A DNA stretch of 64,000 bases, taken from positions 58,921,634 to 58,985,633 of the forward strand of contig NC_064435.1 of NCBI RefSeq assembly GCF_023343835.1, in the 5' to 3' direction. Position 1 is the first letter of the stretch. Each line of letters begins with the position of its first letter. Under the pieces are notes generated by a model that had not been told where the DNA came from, made no database searches, and saw only the letters and a list, made by a program, of their open reading frames with translations. A program made the position numbers and the translations under genes. Below, piece after piece: positions 1 through 10,887 of this stretch. The stretch comes from Lagopus muta (Eukaryota > Chordata > Aves > Galliformes > Phasianidae).

Positions 1-1717
1 AGGAAAATGTGAAGACTAGATTCTGTTGTGATCAGCATGCAGAAATTTTGAGTTGTATGAAGCTTTTTCAGCCTCTCGTGTGTTGAAATCAATCTGAAAA
101 GGGAATCAGGTAAGAGTAGGCAGTACAGAGAAAGGTTTAAAAAACCCCACAGATGTGTAAGCTTTGTTTGTAATGTTTGTAATGTTTGAAACTTAAATAA
201 GACCCATTTCCAGGACATCCAATTTCAGCTTTCTTCCCTAACTTGCCTTCCTCTGCAACTTCTCTGTTCAGCATGCTAGCAGCAAAGCATTAAAGGATTG
301 CTGCACAACTTTACCCCTATCTAGGAATTTACTGTCCTGTGTAGACAAGAGATATGGCTGTGCATGCAGGGAATAAGCTATTCCCTACAAAAGCATGTGG
401 GGCTCTCAAAATCCGGGGCACATGATGATGGGAATATCAAATGAATCAAGCATCCTGAGTCAGCATACTGAACAAAGTGCCTCGAACCTCTGCAAAGGGC
501 AATTCCCTCAGGTCGAGCCGAGGTCACTGGAGCAATGCAGGGAAACCCGTGCAGAAAATCCTGTGTATGGGCCCCAGCTTGCAGGCTTGATTTATGGATG
601 CAGCGCCGTATTTTGCAGCATTTTCAGGGGACTCTTACATTGAAAATTGGAGCTAATTATCTGAAAACAACATCTGTTGCATTCAAGTTCCAAAGTGTGC
701 ACCTATTAGCAAGACGGGTCAGAGAAGCACTGATTATTTGTACATCGTTTATTTAAACTGCCTGGGAGCAGTGCTGGAATCGTAATAATTTCCCACTCCC
801 CGCGTCCCTCATCTCACACCAAGAACCCCTGGCTGCTCCAGGGAACACAGGGATAATTAAATGTCTCCCAAATACCTCCGCCTTTAACAAATGCAGCGGG
901 ACTCTGCAGACAGCTTTGCAACCAGACCACGAGGTAAAGATGCCAGCCCTTAAAAAGCAGGTTTGCCAAATATACCGCCGGGCTGCTTTCCTCTGCTTAT
1001 CCGTGTTTCTGCTGTTGTACAAAAGAGCTTTCAAGATCTGGCCCAAAGACACATTCTCATTCTTTCTTCCCGTAAAAAAAAGCAGACCTGGCACAGGCAC
1101 AGTAAATAAAAATAACAAGCATATGATGCCCAAGATGCATGTGAACATTAAGTGACGTTGGCAGCCCCCGCAAATAGAACTCTGGTTAAAAATAGCCTTT
1201 GTCTAAATGTGGAAAGTGAGTAAATATAGTAGCAGTTTCAGCTTACTATAGAGGCTTACAGGCACCAAGTAACAGTGCTTATTATAGAGCATGTGCGTCA
1301 GCAAAGGGGAGAAAGGGAGAAAAGAAAGACAAAGCATTCTGCAATTAGTTTCTACAATGAGACGTAAATTAATTTCACCTCTTGTTATTTTTCTTGTGGC
1401 TTACAAAAACGGACAAAGGAAGGAGCACTCTTGAACTGTAACACTGCTAAAGAGAAAAAGAGCTGGAGCTGAAGAAAAGGGCAAAGCTCGCACCAGAGCC
1501 ACACGGAGAGCGCTCTGCAGAGAGGACGGCTGCACACAGTGAGACGTAGGAAGACGTGACAGATTGTGATCTCAGTCTCTCCAAGACAGACAAATGAGGG
1601 GTACTGTAACCCGGCTGGAGGAGTGTTTGCTTGCCTTCATTTGTCTGCACATCATCCCATGAGCCAACTTTTGAATTGACTGAAAGAAAGCATCATCGAG
1701 GCTTCCCCCTGCATTAC
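1..1717. other. Unique noncoding DNA, nothing recognised
   Basis: No transposon, RNA gene or exon is recognised. Positions 480-1150 are somewhat richer in G+C than the surroundings and carry overlapping open frames on both strands (131 codons on minus at 753-1148, 79 on plus at 916-1155). Neither has a recognisable domain, and frames open on both strands at once usually reflect base composition. A conserved noncoding element is possible but cannot be judged without alignment. Confidence 0.6.
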
Positions 1718-1777
1718 GAGTTGGACTCAGTGATCCTTTTGGGTCCCTTCCAACTCAGGATATTCTCTCATTCTATG
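1718..1777 (+). mobile_element. CR1 LINE, 3' tail fragment
   Basis: This 60-bp piece reads like the extreme 3' end of a CR1 element. It has the GTTGGACT-x-AGTGATCC motif, then GGTCCCTTCCAACTC, and ends in an ATTCTATG tail unit. CR1 is the dominant avian LINE and is usually severely 5'-truncated. Nothing upstream resembles the ORF2 end, so this is only the last part of the 3' UTR. Confidence 0.75.
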
Positions 1778-2242
1778 TCTGTGCACTCCTGACTTTCAAA
1801 GAAATCTCACAATTTTCCAGTGATGGCAGAACTCACTTTGCTGCTTCAGAATATCTGCTCTACCCAAGGCTCCTCTGCAATGTAGTCGTGGCTGGGAAAG
1901 CTCCTAGACAAAACCTGTGGGATAAGTTGAACCCAAAGAAGAGTACCTGCAGTGGGACACAGCTGTATGTTGAGTAACGTCCTCGGGATCTCCAAACATG
2001 ATGATGCAGCCAGGGAATCCATCAACATTCTTAGCATTCTGTTTTAGTTGGACTGATGAAAAATAAAGTAACAGTGCCTGGGTTAAGCTTCTGAGCTTCT
2101 CAAATCAGAGATGCAGGTGGGAGATGCTTCTTACTTCTTCCAATGTTCAATTCAATTGAGCAAAGTCAAATATTCCAAAGCAAAATAATTAAGTCCTCAA
2201 AACACAAAGTCTTTCCCCCATTCACACACAAAAGGATGCTTT
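1778..2242. other. Noncoding stretch, nothing recognised
   Basis: Ordinary AT-rich sequence between two CR1 tails. No feature is supported. Confidence 0.6.
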
Positions 2243-2297
2243 CATAGACTCACAGAATATCCTGAGTTGGTATAGACCAATAAGGACCCCTTCCCAT
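2243..2297 (-). mobile_element. Degenerate CR1 tail (minus)
   Basis: It begins with CATAGACTCACAGAATAT, which is a reverse-complement CR1 8-bp tail, followed by GAGTTGG and a diverged AAGGACCCCTTCCC that matches the reversed 3' UTR poorly. The fragment is short and decayed, so the call is tentative. Confidence 0.45.
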
Positions 2298-3982
2298 AGC
2301 GTTCAGTGTATTCTGGTTTTTTCTTCCTTCAGAACAAAAACAATGGAGTGACAATGTCTAACAGAAAAATGAATGTTTCAGAGTGCTAGATGAGATGCAG
2401 CATGGCACATAAATTATGGTCGGGTAAGGATCATCAGTAAAGTTGCTTTATTCAAGTGGCATGGTAAACAAATGCTATAAATTCCTAAGTAGAGCCTAAA
2501 TCAGCTTTTGGCATAGTGCATCATTATAACAAGTTAATTTTCGCTGCTCCAAGGAATAGCCTTATATGGTTCACTTAAGTAATCATGCTAAATGAATGTT
2601 TAAGTGAGAACCATTTGCCAAATGCAAAGCAAGAACCATATATAACCTCTTATACAACTACATAACACAGCAATGCTGGCTGGTTTCCAACATTCTGGTT
2701 TATGTACGAATTAGATCTGCTGACTCCAACCAACACCTGAGCCAAAAAGGAGCTACCTGAAAATACTAGCACAACTGTTAAGGATTAATAAATAAATTTG
2801 CCCTGGTCTGTCCTCCTCACAGGCAGGCAAATGAGATTTTCTTCTCTTTTCCAGTATAGGATAGAATAGTTCCAGCCTTTACTCTCATCTCTTTGCTGAG
2901 AAAGAAGAAATAAGAAAGTAATAAGAAAAAAAAAAGAGAATATCAGTACGCCAAAAGCTTTTCTGGTTACCCCAAAAGAAATTTGACCTTCCAGTCTGGT
3001 GTACCATGCTTCCAGCATCCATGCTGATTCTGTGGTGCTTTTGTCTTACAGCCATTAGGGGCCACACAAAATATACTCAGAGAAACCAATTGCACTGTAA
3101 TTGGTTTAAGCTTACTACTGACTGCCCCCTGCCCTTGGATCTCCCACCACCTGTAAATGTGGGAAGTTAAGCTCATAGGAATAACTGAAAAAGTTCAGGG
3201 AGACCTGCCTATGTCTATTAGTCATCATTCATCCTTTGTAGCAAGAAAACCTGCAGTAGATGCAGGCTTACTTCTTCCTAGAGAGTGCTGTTGAGTTCTT
3301 GCATTCACAATAAATCTGTTTGGAAGACTGCCCTTAAAGAGTTGCCATGGTGATTATTTTGGTGCTGCAAAGTAGAAGAAGCTAAAGTACTTACTAGCCA
3401 TTTCCAAAATCTCATCTTTTGGGAGAGGAAAAAACGAAAGAAATCGCCAGATGGCATTTGTCAGAAATCCGACATTCTGATTATTACTGGAGCTGTTTTT
3501 GAAGGAATGCTGGGGTTTGGGGTTTCTGGCCAGAAAAGGGAGAATGGAAGGGTTGAGGGGAAGGAAATGGAAAAACAAAGTCACTATATTTGAAGTCCCT
3601 TTAGCTTGCATTATTACAATGGTTTAGGAAGAGTTCTTACAAGAGTAGGACTTCAGTAATGAAAATTTTCAAAAAGTCTCCTTTCTGACTATTTACTGAA
3701 TACTTAGCATACTGTAAAATGAGGGGAAATTGTTATCTCCTTGTGAAAACATCACCAGCTTCTAAATGGAAATTATAGCTCTCTTTTGCACCTTACCTGT
3801 AAGGGTAACATCAATGGAACATGAGAGATGTCCCAAAAAATCCAGGTATCAGTCTTCCTACTCTGAATAGTACCAGTGCAGAAATGGAGCTTATCAAACT
3901 AGGCTGTGCACTTGCTTTGGCTCTAACCCAAGGTGAACTTGGGGTGATTTAGTGAAATTAGTGCACCTTGTCACTTCACTGC
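2298..3982. other. Noncoding stretch, nothing recognised
   Basis: AT-rich sequence with short open frames on the minus strand at 2785-3176 and 3354-3611. None has a domain, a signal or codon structure suggesting a gene. Confidence 0.6.
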
Positions 3983-4176
3983 AAAAAGAAAATAGAAGAA
4001 GGAAAATAGGAAAAGGAAAAAAGAAAAAGGAAAAAAAGGAAAAGAAGGAAAAGGAAAAAAAGGAAAAAAAGGAAAACGAAAAAAAAAAGGAAGAAGGAAA
4101 AAAAAAAGAAGAAAAAAGAAAAGAAAAAAGGAAAAGAAAAAAAAAGAAAAAAAAAAAGAAAAAGGAAAAAGAAAAA
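3983..4176 (+). repeat. Purine tract, (GAAAA)n-like
   Basis: 194 nt of almost pure A/G, broken only by T at 3993 and 4007 and C at 4077. The longest uninterrupted purine runs are 69 nt (4008-4076) and 99 nt (4078-4176). The repeating unit is an irregular GAAAA/GGAAAA. A Lys/Glu frame on plus and a Phe/Leu frame on minus cross it, and both are artefacts of low complexity. Such homopurine tracts can adopt triplex or otherwise non-B structures and are unstable in length. Confidence 0.95.
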
Positions 4177-7100
4177 CATTGATTTAGTTACTTAGATATC
4201 TATTTGCCAAATTCTCCAGTTAGCCTTGTGTCTGTATCTGGATTTTGCTTCAAACTGTGGCATTAAATTAGGGCAGGTAGGAGTGCTAGCGTGCCCTAAG
4301 ACATGGTGTTAGGTATTTGCAGGATATTAAGCAGTGGTGCTGGAATGGGCTGGCTTGTCACGCCAGCACAGCGTGGCACTGTGCAGCCTCCAGCTTGTGT
4401 CCGAGGAGCAGGATGGCTGCATTAGGTGCTGGCTGTGTGGCTCTGCAGGCAGACTGCCATGCTGACAGGGCCACAACGCTCCTCAGATCTGGAGCGAGCG
4501 CAGGTATTGCTGCCCTGCGTGATTTAGGGGAGCTGCAATGTGTCATACAGCATTCTTCATTCACAAGCCTCTTCTCTCACTCCTTTCAGCTGTCAGTTCT
4601 GCTGCGAGGCAATAGCAGCTTCCACTTCTTCACGTACAAAGAATTCCAGAGTTTTGGTGAAAAACAGCTTTGTTTACTTTAAACTCTATTTACTTAAAGC
4701 TGTAAAATTGGCCCCTTTCTAACGAAAGGTGCCAGATGAGCAGCTCCAGGAACTGAAACTCTTTATTCGCTCTGGAGCTCATTTGCAGCCCATCGGAGCC
4801 AACGACAAGCCTCTAATTGACCAGTCTTCTGGCTCCTGGGCCAGGCCTTCGCAGGACGGGCAGCAGCTGTGCAAACTCACTGCCTCACCAGAGCATCTCT
4901 GGGGGAGAGCCAGGCTCCCCACACAGGGGCCAGCTCAGCCTGAAACTCACCCAAAAACTGCAGCTCGTGTACAGTAGTGCCCAGAGGGGCTCAGGGTTAA
5001 CCTCGTTTCCCAAGCAGTTTTGGATTTCTGTACTTAGGTTTTGGGGGTTTGCAAGTGTTTTTTGCTTTGTTCTTGATTTCCAATTTTACTGCTGCAAACT
5101 GGAACTTGACTCACATGGGGAAGCAAAAGGCAGAGGGAAGAAGAAAAGAAGGACATCAGCATGGCAAATCCTCACCCCTCCTGCTATTAAGGGGCTTTTG
5201 CAAGGGGGAGGGAGTGGTTTGCTGAAAGATTTCCAGGAAAGCTTTCATGGGAGATGCTCTATTACAAAAAATAAAAACTTTGCTAGCACTTCAGTTTCCA
5301 TTCACGCACGGCTGCCAGTAAGCTTTCAGAAATTACTTCTGGTCACTTTTGACCAAGACAGTTTGGCTTCATGTTAGCGATGGGTCCCAAAAGCTCTCCC
5401 CACAATAAGTCTGTTAGCTCTCCAGGCCCAGTCGGCATCTTCTCCCCTTGCAGAGCTGAAGACTGACCCAAGACCAACCGGCAAGGCTGGGGACAGCACC
5501 TCACAGGCAGAGGATAGAGAAAGTGAAGATCTGTGATCAGAAAGGGAAGAGATGAAGAGTATTGCCATTCAATAGGAAATGCAGAAGGACAGCTGAGGCT
5601 TGTATTGTAACAGTGGATCAGAAGATAATGAAAATAAATTGTGTAGTTAGTAAGAGGCTCAAGAGGCAAGGAAACAGTCATGAGAGGAGCACTGAAAATA
5701 TTTCACTCAATTTCTTCTCTTAATGGGCAATGAAATGGTGAAGAAGCATGTACTTCAGTTTATTTTTGTTATTCAAAACTTCCGATCAGCGTGGTGTCAT
5801 CAGTGAAGACAACAGTTCAGCTATAAAAATTGCTATCTGGATGCATTGTGTACATGGCTAAGGCTTCCTACTATAATAAAAATACTGTGCCTTAAAGTTT
5901 AGCTTTGCTGTAAATGAAAATATTTACAGACATGTAAACAATATCTCTCTGCATCTCTCTTGTATTATTACCACAGAGGTTTTCCTGAGGAAATTTTTTA
6001 ATAGTTTACTTATAGCAGCCATTAGGATGAATATTAGAATACAAACCAGGACAGTTTTGGGAGGGAAGCTCTGAAACGGTACACTAGAAGTGCCAGTGAG
6101 TTGTGCATACAAAGCCCAAAGGAGAAATGGAAAAGAAGGACAGCTATCACCACAGTAGTGTAATCCATGAACATCTCCATCTGGGGCAGTGTCAGCGTAA
6201 GCCACTCAGTTTCCTGCTTTAAGGGTTATCACATGAAACATTCTGTTGGCTTGGCTGGGAGAACACAGCCAAACCTACTCCTGGCCTCCCACATGCGAAC
6301 CTTCGCATGGGACAAGGCACCACCAGGCAAGGTTTGCCAAGAGGCTGGACAGGATGGAAGCGTGAGAAATAAGCTGCTGAACAAATGTGTAGGCCAGGCA
6401 GTGATAGTGACTGCTGTATCAACCTCTTTTTATTTATCATGTCTATAACTTGGACAGACTGACAACAGGAAACCCGGGTCTGCTGCTTCTCTGTATGATG
6501 TTTCTCCTCTCAGAAAGTTGCTTCTTTGAATCCTGTTTGTTCACATATTGCCAAATTATCAGTGTGTTCATTTTTATCTCTGTCAGTCTTATTTTCTCAT
6601 TTCTTGATGTAATGAGTTGTCTAATTACTGCGACATCAATTCCTTAAGGAACTTCAAATAATTACATCTGTGTATTTCAATGACATCCTGAAGAGTTTGG
6701 GGGAGGTTTGCTTCAGGCTCAATAGCATCAGGTGCCTCCTGATACTTACACTTTCTGCCAAGATCTCCCTTCTTCCCTACTTGCTGAAGCATCTAGAAAC
6801 AAATATATGTCAGTCCTAATTAAAACAATCACCCAAGTACTGGATCTGACTCAGGGATTGCCATTGTAATTTTAAGAGCTGCTTTCTCTGCACAGTTGAA
6901 CAAAGTGCCTTATTTCGTTTGGAATTTTTATGTTCCAGTGAAACAACATTTCAGTTTTTCCTTTCTTTTGTTTTCAAAAAGGACCAAATTCTATAGTTGC
7001 TCATGCTGGAGTTATGTTTACTCAAAGGATAATACAAACAGCAGAACAGGGCCAGAAAAAACTTGCTATGTTTTTTACAGGATAGGTACAGTCTGCAACG

Positions 7101-7186
7101 TGTTTTTTTCTTTTCTAATGTGCAAGCAAAACTATAGTTCCCAGATCCAAGGAAGGGAAGAGGGGGAGATGTGCAGAACAAGTAGT
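4177..7186. other. Noncoding stretch with a G+C-richer segment
   Basis: Positions 4317-5377 are G+C-richer and contain the longest open frame outside transposons (4817-5377, 186 codons on plus), with another of 121 codons at 4317-4682. The translations are Ser/Gly/Leu-rich with no recognisable domain, and I see no convincing splice structure. An 18-bp perfect hairpin lies at 6292-6309. No transposon is recognised. Confidence 0.55.
6292..6309. repeat. Perfect short hairpin
   Basis: CATGCGAA (6292-6299), a 2-nt CC loop and TTCGCATG (6302-6309) form a perfect 8-bp inverted repeat. Just upstream a second small stem is possible (TTGGCT near 6251 with AGCCAA near 6267). The pair contains CpG dinucleotides in an otherwise CpG-poor area. 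No function is assigned. Confidence 0.6.
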
Positions 7187-7867
7187 AGAATCATAGAATT
7201 GTTAAGGTTGGAAAGACTTGTAAGATCACCTAGTCCCATTGTCAGCATACCACCATGCCAACTGACCATGTCTCTTAGTGCACCACATCTGCACAGTTCT
7301 TGTACACCTCCAGAGACAATGACTCCACCACCTCCTTAGGCAGACTGTGAAGAAATTGTTCCTAATATCCAACCTGAACCCTAGCACAACTTAAGACCAT
7401 TCCCACTCACCATATTGCTGTTACATGGAAGAAGAGGCCAACCCCCACCTTCGTCACAACCTCCTTTCAGGTTGTTGGTGAGAGTCCTAAAGTCACTCCT
7501 GAGCCTCCTCTTCTCCAGAATGAACAATCTCAGCTATCTCAGCTGATCCCTATAAGACTAGTGCTTCAGATCCTTCTCAGCTTTGTTGTCCTTCCCTGGA
7601 CACACTCCAGGGCCTCAGTATCTTGTAGTAAGGAGCCCCAAACTGGAAGCAGTACTTGAGGAGCAGCCTCATCAGTGCTGAGTACAAAGGGACGATCACC
7701 TCCCTGCTCCTGCTGGCTGCACTATTCCTGATACAAGCCAGGATGCCATTGGCCTTCTTGGACACCTGGACACACTGCTGGCTGTGTGTTTTGCTAGCTG
7801 TCCACTGACATCTCCCAATTCTTTTCCTCCATGCAGCTTTCCAGCCACTCTGCCCCAAGACTGCAGG
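7187..7867 (-). mobile_element. CR1 LINE, 5'-truncated, minus strand
   Basis: Read on minus, the element covers the C-terminal end of CR1 ORF2 and the 3' UTR, ending in tail units at 7187-7200 (AGAATCATAGAATT in plus orientation). The frame at 7577-7858 on minus contains [20 protein letters not shown] and [14 protein letters not shown], typical of the region after the reverse transcriptase domain. The match then continues through diverged forms of the usual C-terminal region. It is truncated and not functional. At the right end (7868-7902) it meets a CR1 tail of opposite orientation. Confidence 0.92.
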
Positions 7868-7902
7868 TGGATGGTTGGACCTTATGATTCTATGACTCTA
7901 TG
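7868..7902 (+). mobile_element. CR1 3' tail fragment in plus orientation
   Basis: GGTTGGACCTT is followed by ATTCTATG and ACTCTATG and then ACTGTATA, that is, three successive 8-bp CR1 tail units on the plus strand. It abuts the 5'-truncated end of the minus-strand CR1 at 7187-7867, so this composite carries CR1 tails at both outer ends. Confidence 0.7.
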
Positions 7903-10459
7903 ACTGTATAATGCACAGGTTTGTTGTAACCAAGAAGCAAGACCCACCAGAGATGGGACACACCGCTCATTTCTGGCTTACCCCTTGGCACACAGCACCT
8001 CTAGCTACAGATGTCAGTGGGAGCACTCAAAACATGGGACACTATCCCCTGTTCTGTACTTCACATTTATACAGAAGTGTTGCAGAAAAATTGCCCCAAA
8101 GCAGGCAGCCACAAGCCATCTTAACAATGTGTCAGGAGTCACCATACATTCCTGTGTCAGCCATCTACAAAGGCAAAAGAGACATTTCTAGAGGGGACTG
8201 ATTTATCTCACCCTAATGCAGCTATGTCAAGTAACCCAGGAAATTGTATCAGAGAAACCCCTTCTTCTTCCATGTTCCCAAACTATAAAAGGAGTCTAGA
8301 AAAAAAAGCTTAGGTGTTGTAAGGTGCATCTTTGCTTCTGGGAAGGAGCTCACAATCTTGATAGAGAGGGCATCTGGGGAAAGAAAGAAGGGAAGAAGGC
8401 CAGTGATGTGTATGTATCTAGCTGCACAGTCAGAAGACTACACTCACAGTAACCTTCGGCCCTTCTGACTAGAACATTGTGCAGGGATGTGGGTGGAGGC
8501 TATTTTAAACATTAATACTTGCTGGCATATGTTCCAAATAAATGAGCGGAATGAAAGAGCTTGGAAAAATATGTTGTACTGGGATTATTAATCTCTATGG
8601 TATTCAGCCACTTCTTAGCAACAAACATTCCCCTGAGGAATTAGTTCAATCACAACTCCCTTCTTGGTCTCTGAGTCCTTTTGGGTATATTTGAATTACT
8701 AGTGGTGCATGATATATATTCAGGGGCATAACCACGGGGCAATTTGGAAAGACCTTGGGGAGGGTTTTGTACACACGCTGTGAGCAGACAAATCACATTT
8801 AAAATCATCCACTTGGAATTCCAGTGTTATTGAGGAAGTGGCTGCTTGAGATCAGCAACAAGCAGCATCTTACTCTCAGAGGTAAGGCACAACTGAAACA
8901 CAAGTCTGCACATCCCATGCAAACATATATCACCAGATACATGGTATCTAGTTTTAATCACATTAAAATCCATGACAGGAAAAGTAAGAGAGTAGCTTAC
9001 TGGTTGCATGATTAGATGATTTCATTCATGTTGCAGATATGACAATGCACTTTCTTTTTCCCTGGGAAACAATAGTTTATTTTTCTTCTTGAAAGTAAGT
9101 AAACAGCTCAAGACAGTTACCTTATCCCGCAGAAAGTTGTACAAAATGATGCACCAAAGATAAAGGAGGAATGTATAACTTGATTTTAACTACAAATTGG
9201 AGTAGTAAATTGGAAATTGTATCCTCAGTGGCCCACTCAAATGGACACACATCAGAAAACTATCGTGACAGTGACTGCTCAGTATACCACAAGACAGTCT
9301 GGCACTGAAAACACAGTGGATAACACAGGGACTTGTATTTTGGAGTTGATTATCGTTATACCTGTTTCTGTTCCATTTCTGTGGAAGGGGAGTTACAGTA
9401 ATTTCATTGGCAATGTAACATACGTGTTGTATGCATTCCCGTACATATATGCAAATACACATATTATCCTGCATGAAGTAGAATATACATTTTACATTAC
9501 ATGTGATACCTATATTATAATACCTCTTCTCTTACCTATAATACTTATAATGCATGTAGGAGTACGTGCTATAGGTATTATATGTATGATGACAAATGTA
9601 ATATCTATATAACATGTAGGTATAAAGAAGGGTGACTTCTGGAAGATCACATCTGGCCAGATGGAAGCAGTGCTGTAAGCCTAACATTCCTTTTGCTGCT
9701 ACCAGGCTTGGTTCCTGCGCTGAGATTCCTGCAACCAGATCAAAGAAATCAGACATGAATACCTTTCCCCTCAAAGCTACATCATGCCAAATATTTGACA
9801 CGTGACCAGAACAGTATTTGTACATGTGGAAGTTCATAACAGTTATTATCCACAGAGACTGTGGGCCCCTGATCTCACCTAGGTTGTAGATATTCTTACA
9901 GTGCAGGCAAGTACATCTGAAACAGTCATCTAGGTTATTTTCACAGCCAGTAGAAAGAAACTGTCATTCTTACTGCATTATTTCTTTAGAATGAAATGAA
10001 TGTTGAGCTAAAACACGGGAGAGCCCAAAGGGAATCTCACTGTAGTCATCTAAGGTCAAGTGAAATTAACCATAATAAGAGAATCAATGTATAGACCTAT
10101 CATCGTGTCTTTGGCCCAGAACTATCCTATCTAACTCCAGACATATAATCAAAGCATCTGTGCTCAGAATCTGCCGTCTTTCAGAAGGCATCACAGACTG
10201 GTATCTTCAAAGCCCAAGACATTGTGATGGACACCCATATCTCCAGACATTTCTGCCAGCCTCACCTACTCCCAGGCTGAGAGATGGAGATCAGCATGCA
10301 GAGGCTTCTCCTTAGGAAAATATGGCACTGTTACTGATGCTCTACTTTCTGCTGTACGTTCCCTCACCAAGACCAGATGCCCAACTGCCCCTGCTGTTGC
10401 TACATGGCTCTTTGTACCTCACAGAGATATCTTTGTTTGCTGGGCTCTGCAAATCTTGC
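7903..10459. other. Noncoding stretch; TATA-like site and AT-rich inverted repeats
   Basis: No transposon is recognised. A good TATA-like sequence (CTATAAAAGGAG, TATAAAAG at 8284-8291) has no supporting gene. The segment 9480-9615 is very AT-rich. TATAATACCTCT at 9516-9527 is nearly the inverse of ATAGGTATTATA at 9571-9582 (11 of 12 positions), so a cruciform is possible. Open frames at 9217-9612 and 9532-9837 come from this simple composition. Confidence 0.55.
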
Positions 10460-10887
10460 CCAGCTCATCTCCTATGAGACAAAGGCCATCCCTCCTTTGA
10501 AGAAAGTCTGAGAGTGTTGGGCTTGTTTTGTTTGGAAAAGAGAAGGCTCCAGGGAGATGACATGACAGCCTTCCAGAACTTGAAGGGAGCTTACAAGCAG
10601 AAGGGAGCTTACACGGTCTCATAGAAATAAGACAAGAGGCAATAGATTTAAACTAAAAGTCGCTAGATGTCAGGAAGAAATTAATTACTCAGAGGGTGGT
10701 GAGGTGCTGGCACAGGTGCCCGGAGAAGCAGTGGTGCCCCATCCCTGGAGGCGCTCAAGGCCAGGCTGGATGGGGCCCTGGGCAGCTGAGCTGGTAGGGG
10801 GCAACCCTGCCCATGGCACAGGGTGGGGATGGGTGGGCTTTGAGGGCCCTTAAAAACCAAACCATTCTGTGAATCTATGATTCTATG
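10460..10887 (+). mobile_element. CR1 LINE, 5'-truncated, plus strand
   Basis: It starts in the ORF2 C-terminal part (a diverged form of the [10 protein letters not shown] region near 10510). It then runs through GTGGTGAGG, GCCAGGCTGGATGG and the 3' UTR, and ends in three 8-bp units (ATTCTGTG, AATCTATG, ATTCTATG) at 10864-10887. A short duplicated phrase (AAGGGAGCTTACA) occurs at about 10582 and 10603. All reading frames are broken. Confidence 0.9.

Noticed and set aside
753-1148. 131-codon open frame on minus with a hydrophobic N-terminus
   Set aside because: Overlaps an open frame on the opposite strand, has no domain and no gene context.
3952-4182. Lys/Glu-rich 'protein' and its Phe/Leu antisense
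   Set aside because: Translation of a purine tract, not a gene.
4317-4682. 121-codon open frame on plus
   Set aside because: Same G+C-rich segment, with an antisense frame open at the same time (4358-4564). No homology recognised.
4817-5377. 186-codon open frame on plus, the longest outside transposons
   Set aside because: No recognisable domain, signal or splice context. It lies in a G+C-richer segment where stops are rarer by composition. RNA-seq or cross-species codon conservation would be needed.
8284-8291. TATA-like box TATAAAAG
   Set aside because: An isolated motif in AT-rich DNA with no initiator, gene or repeat structure around it.
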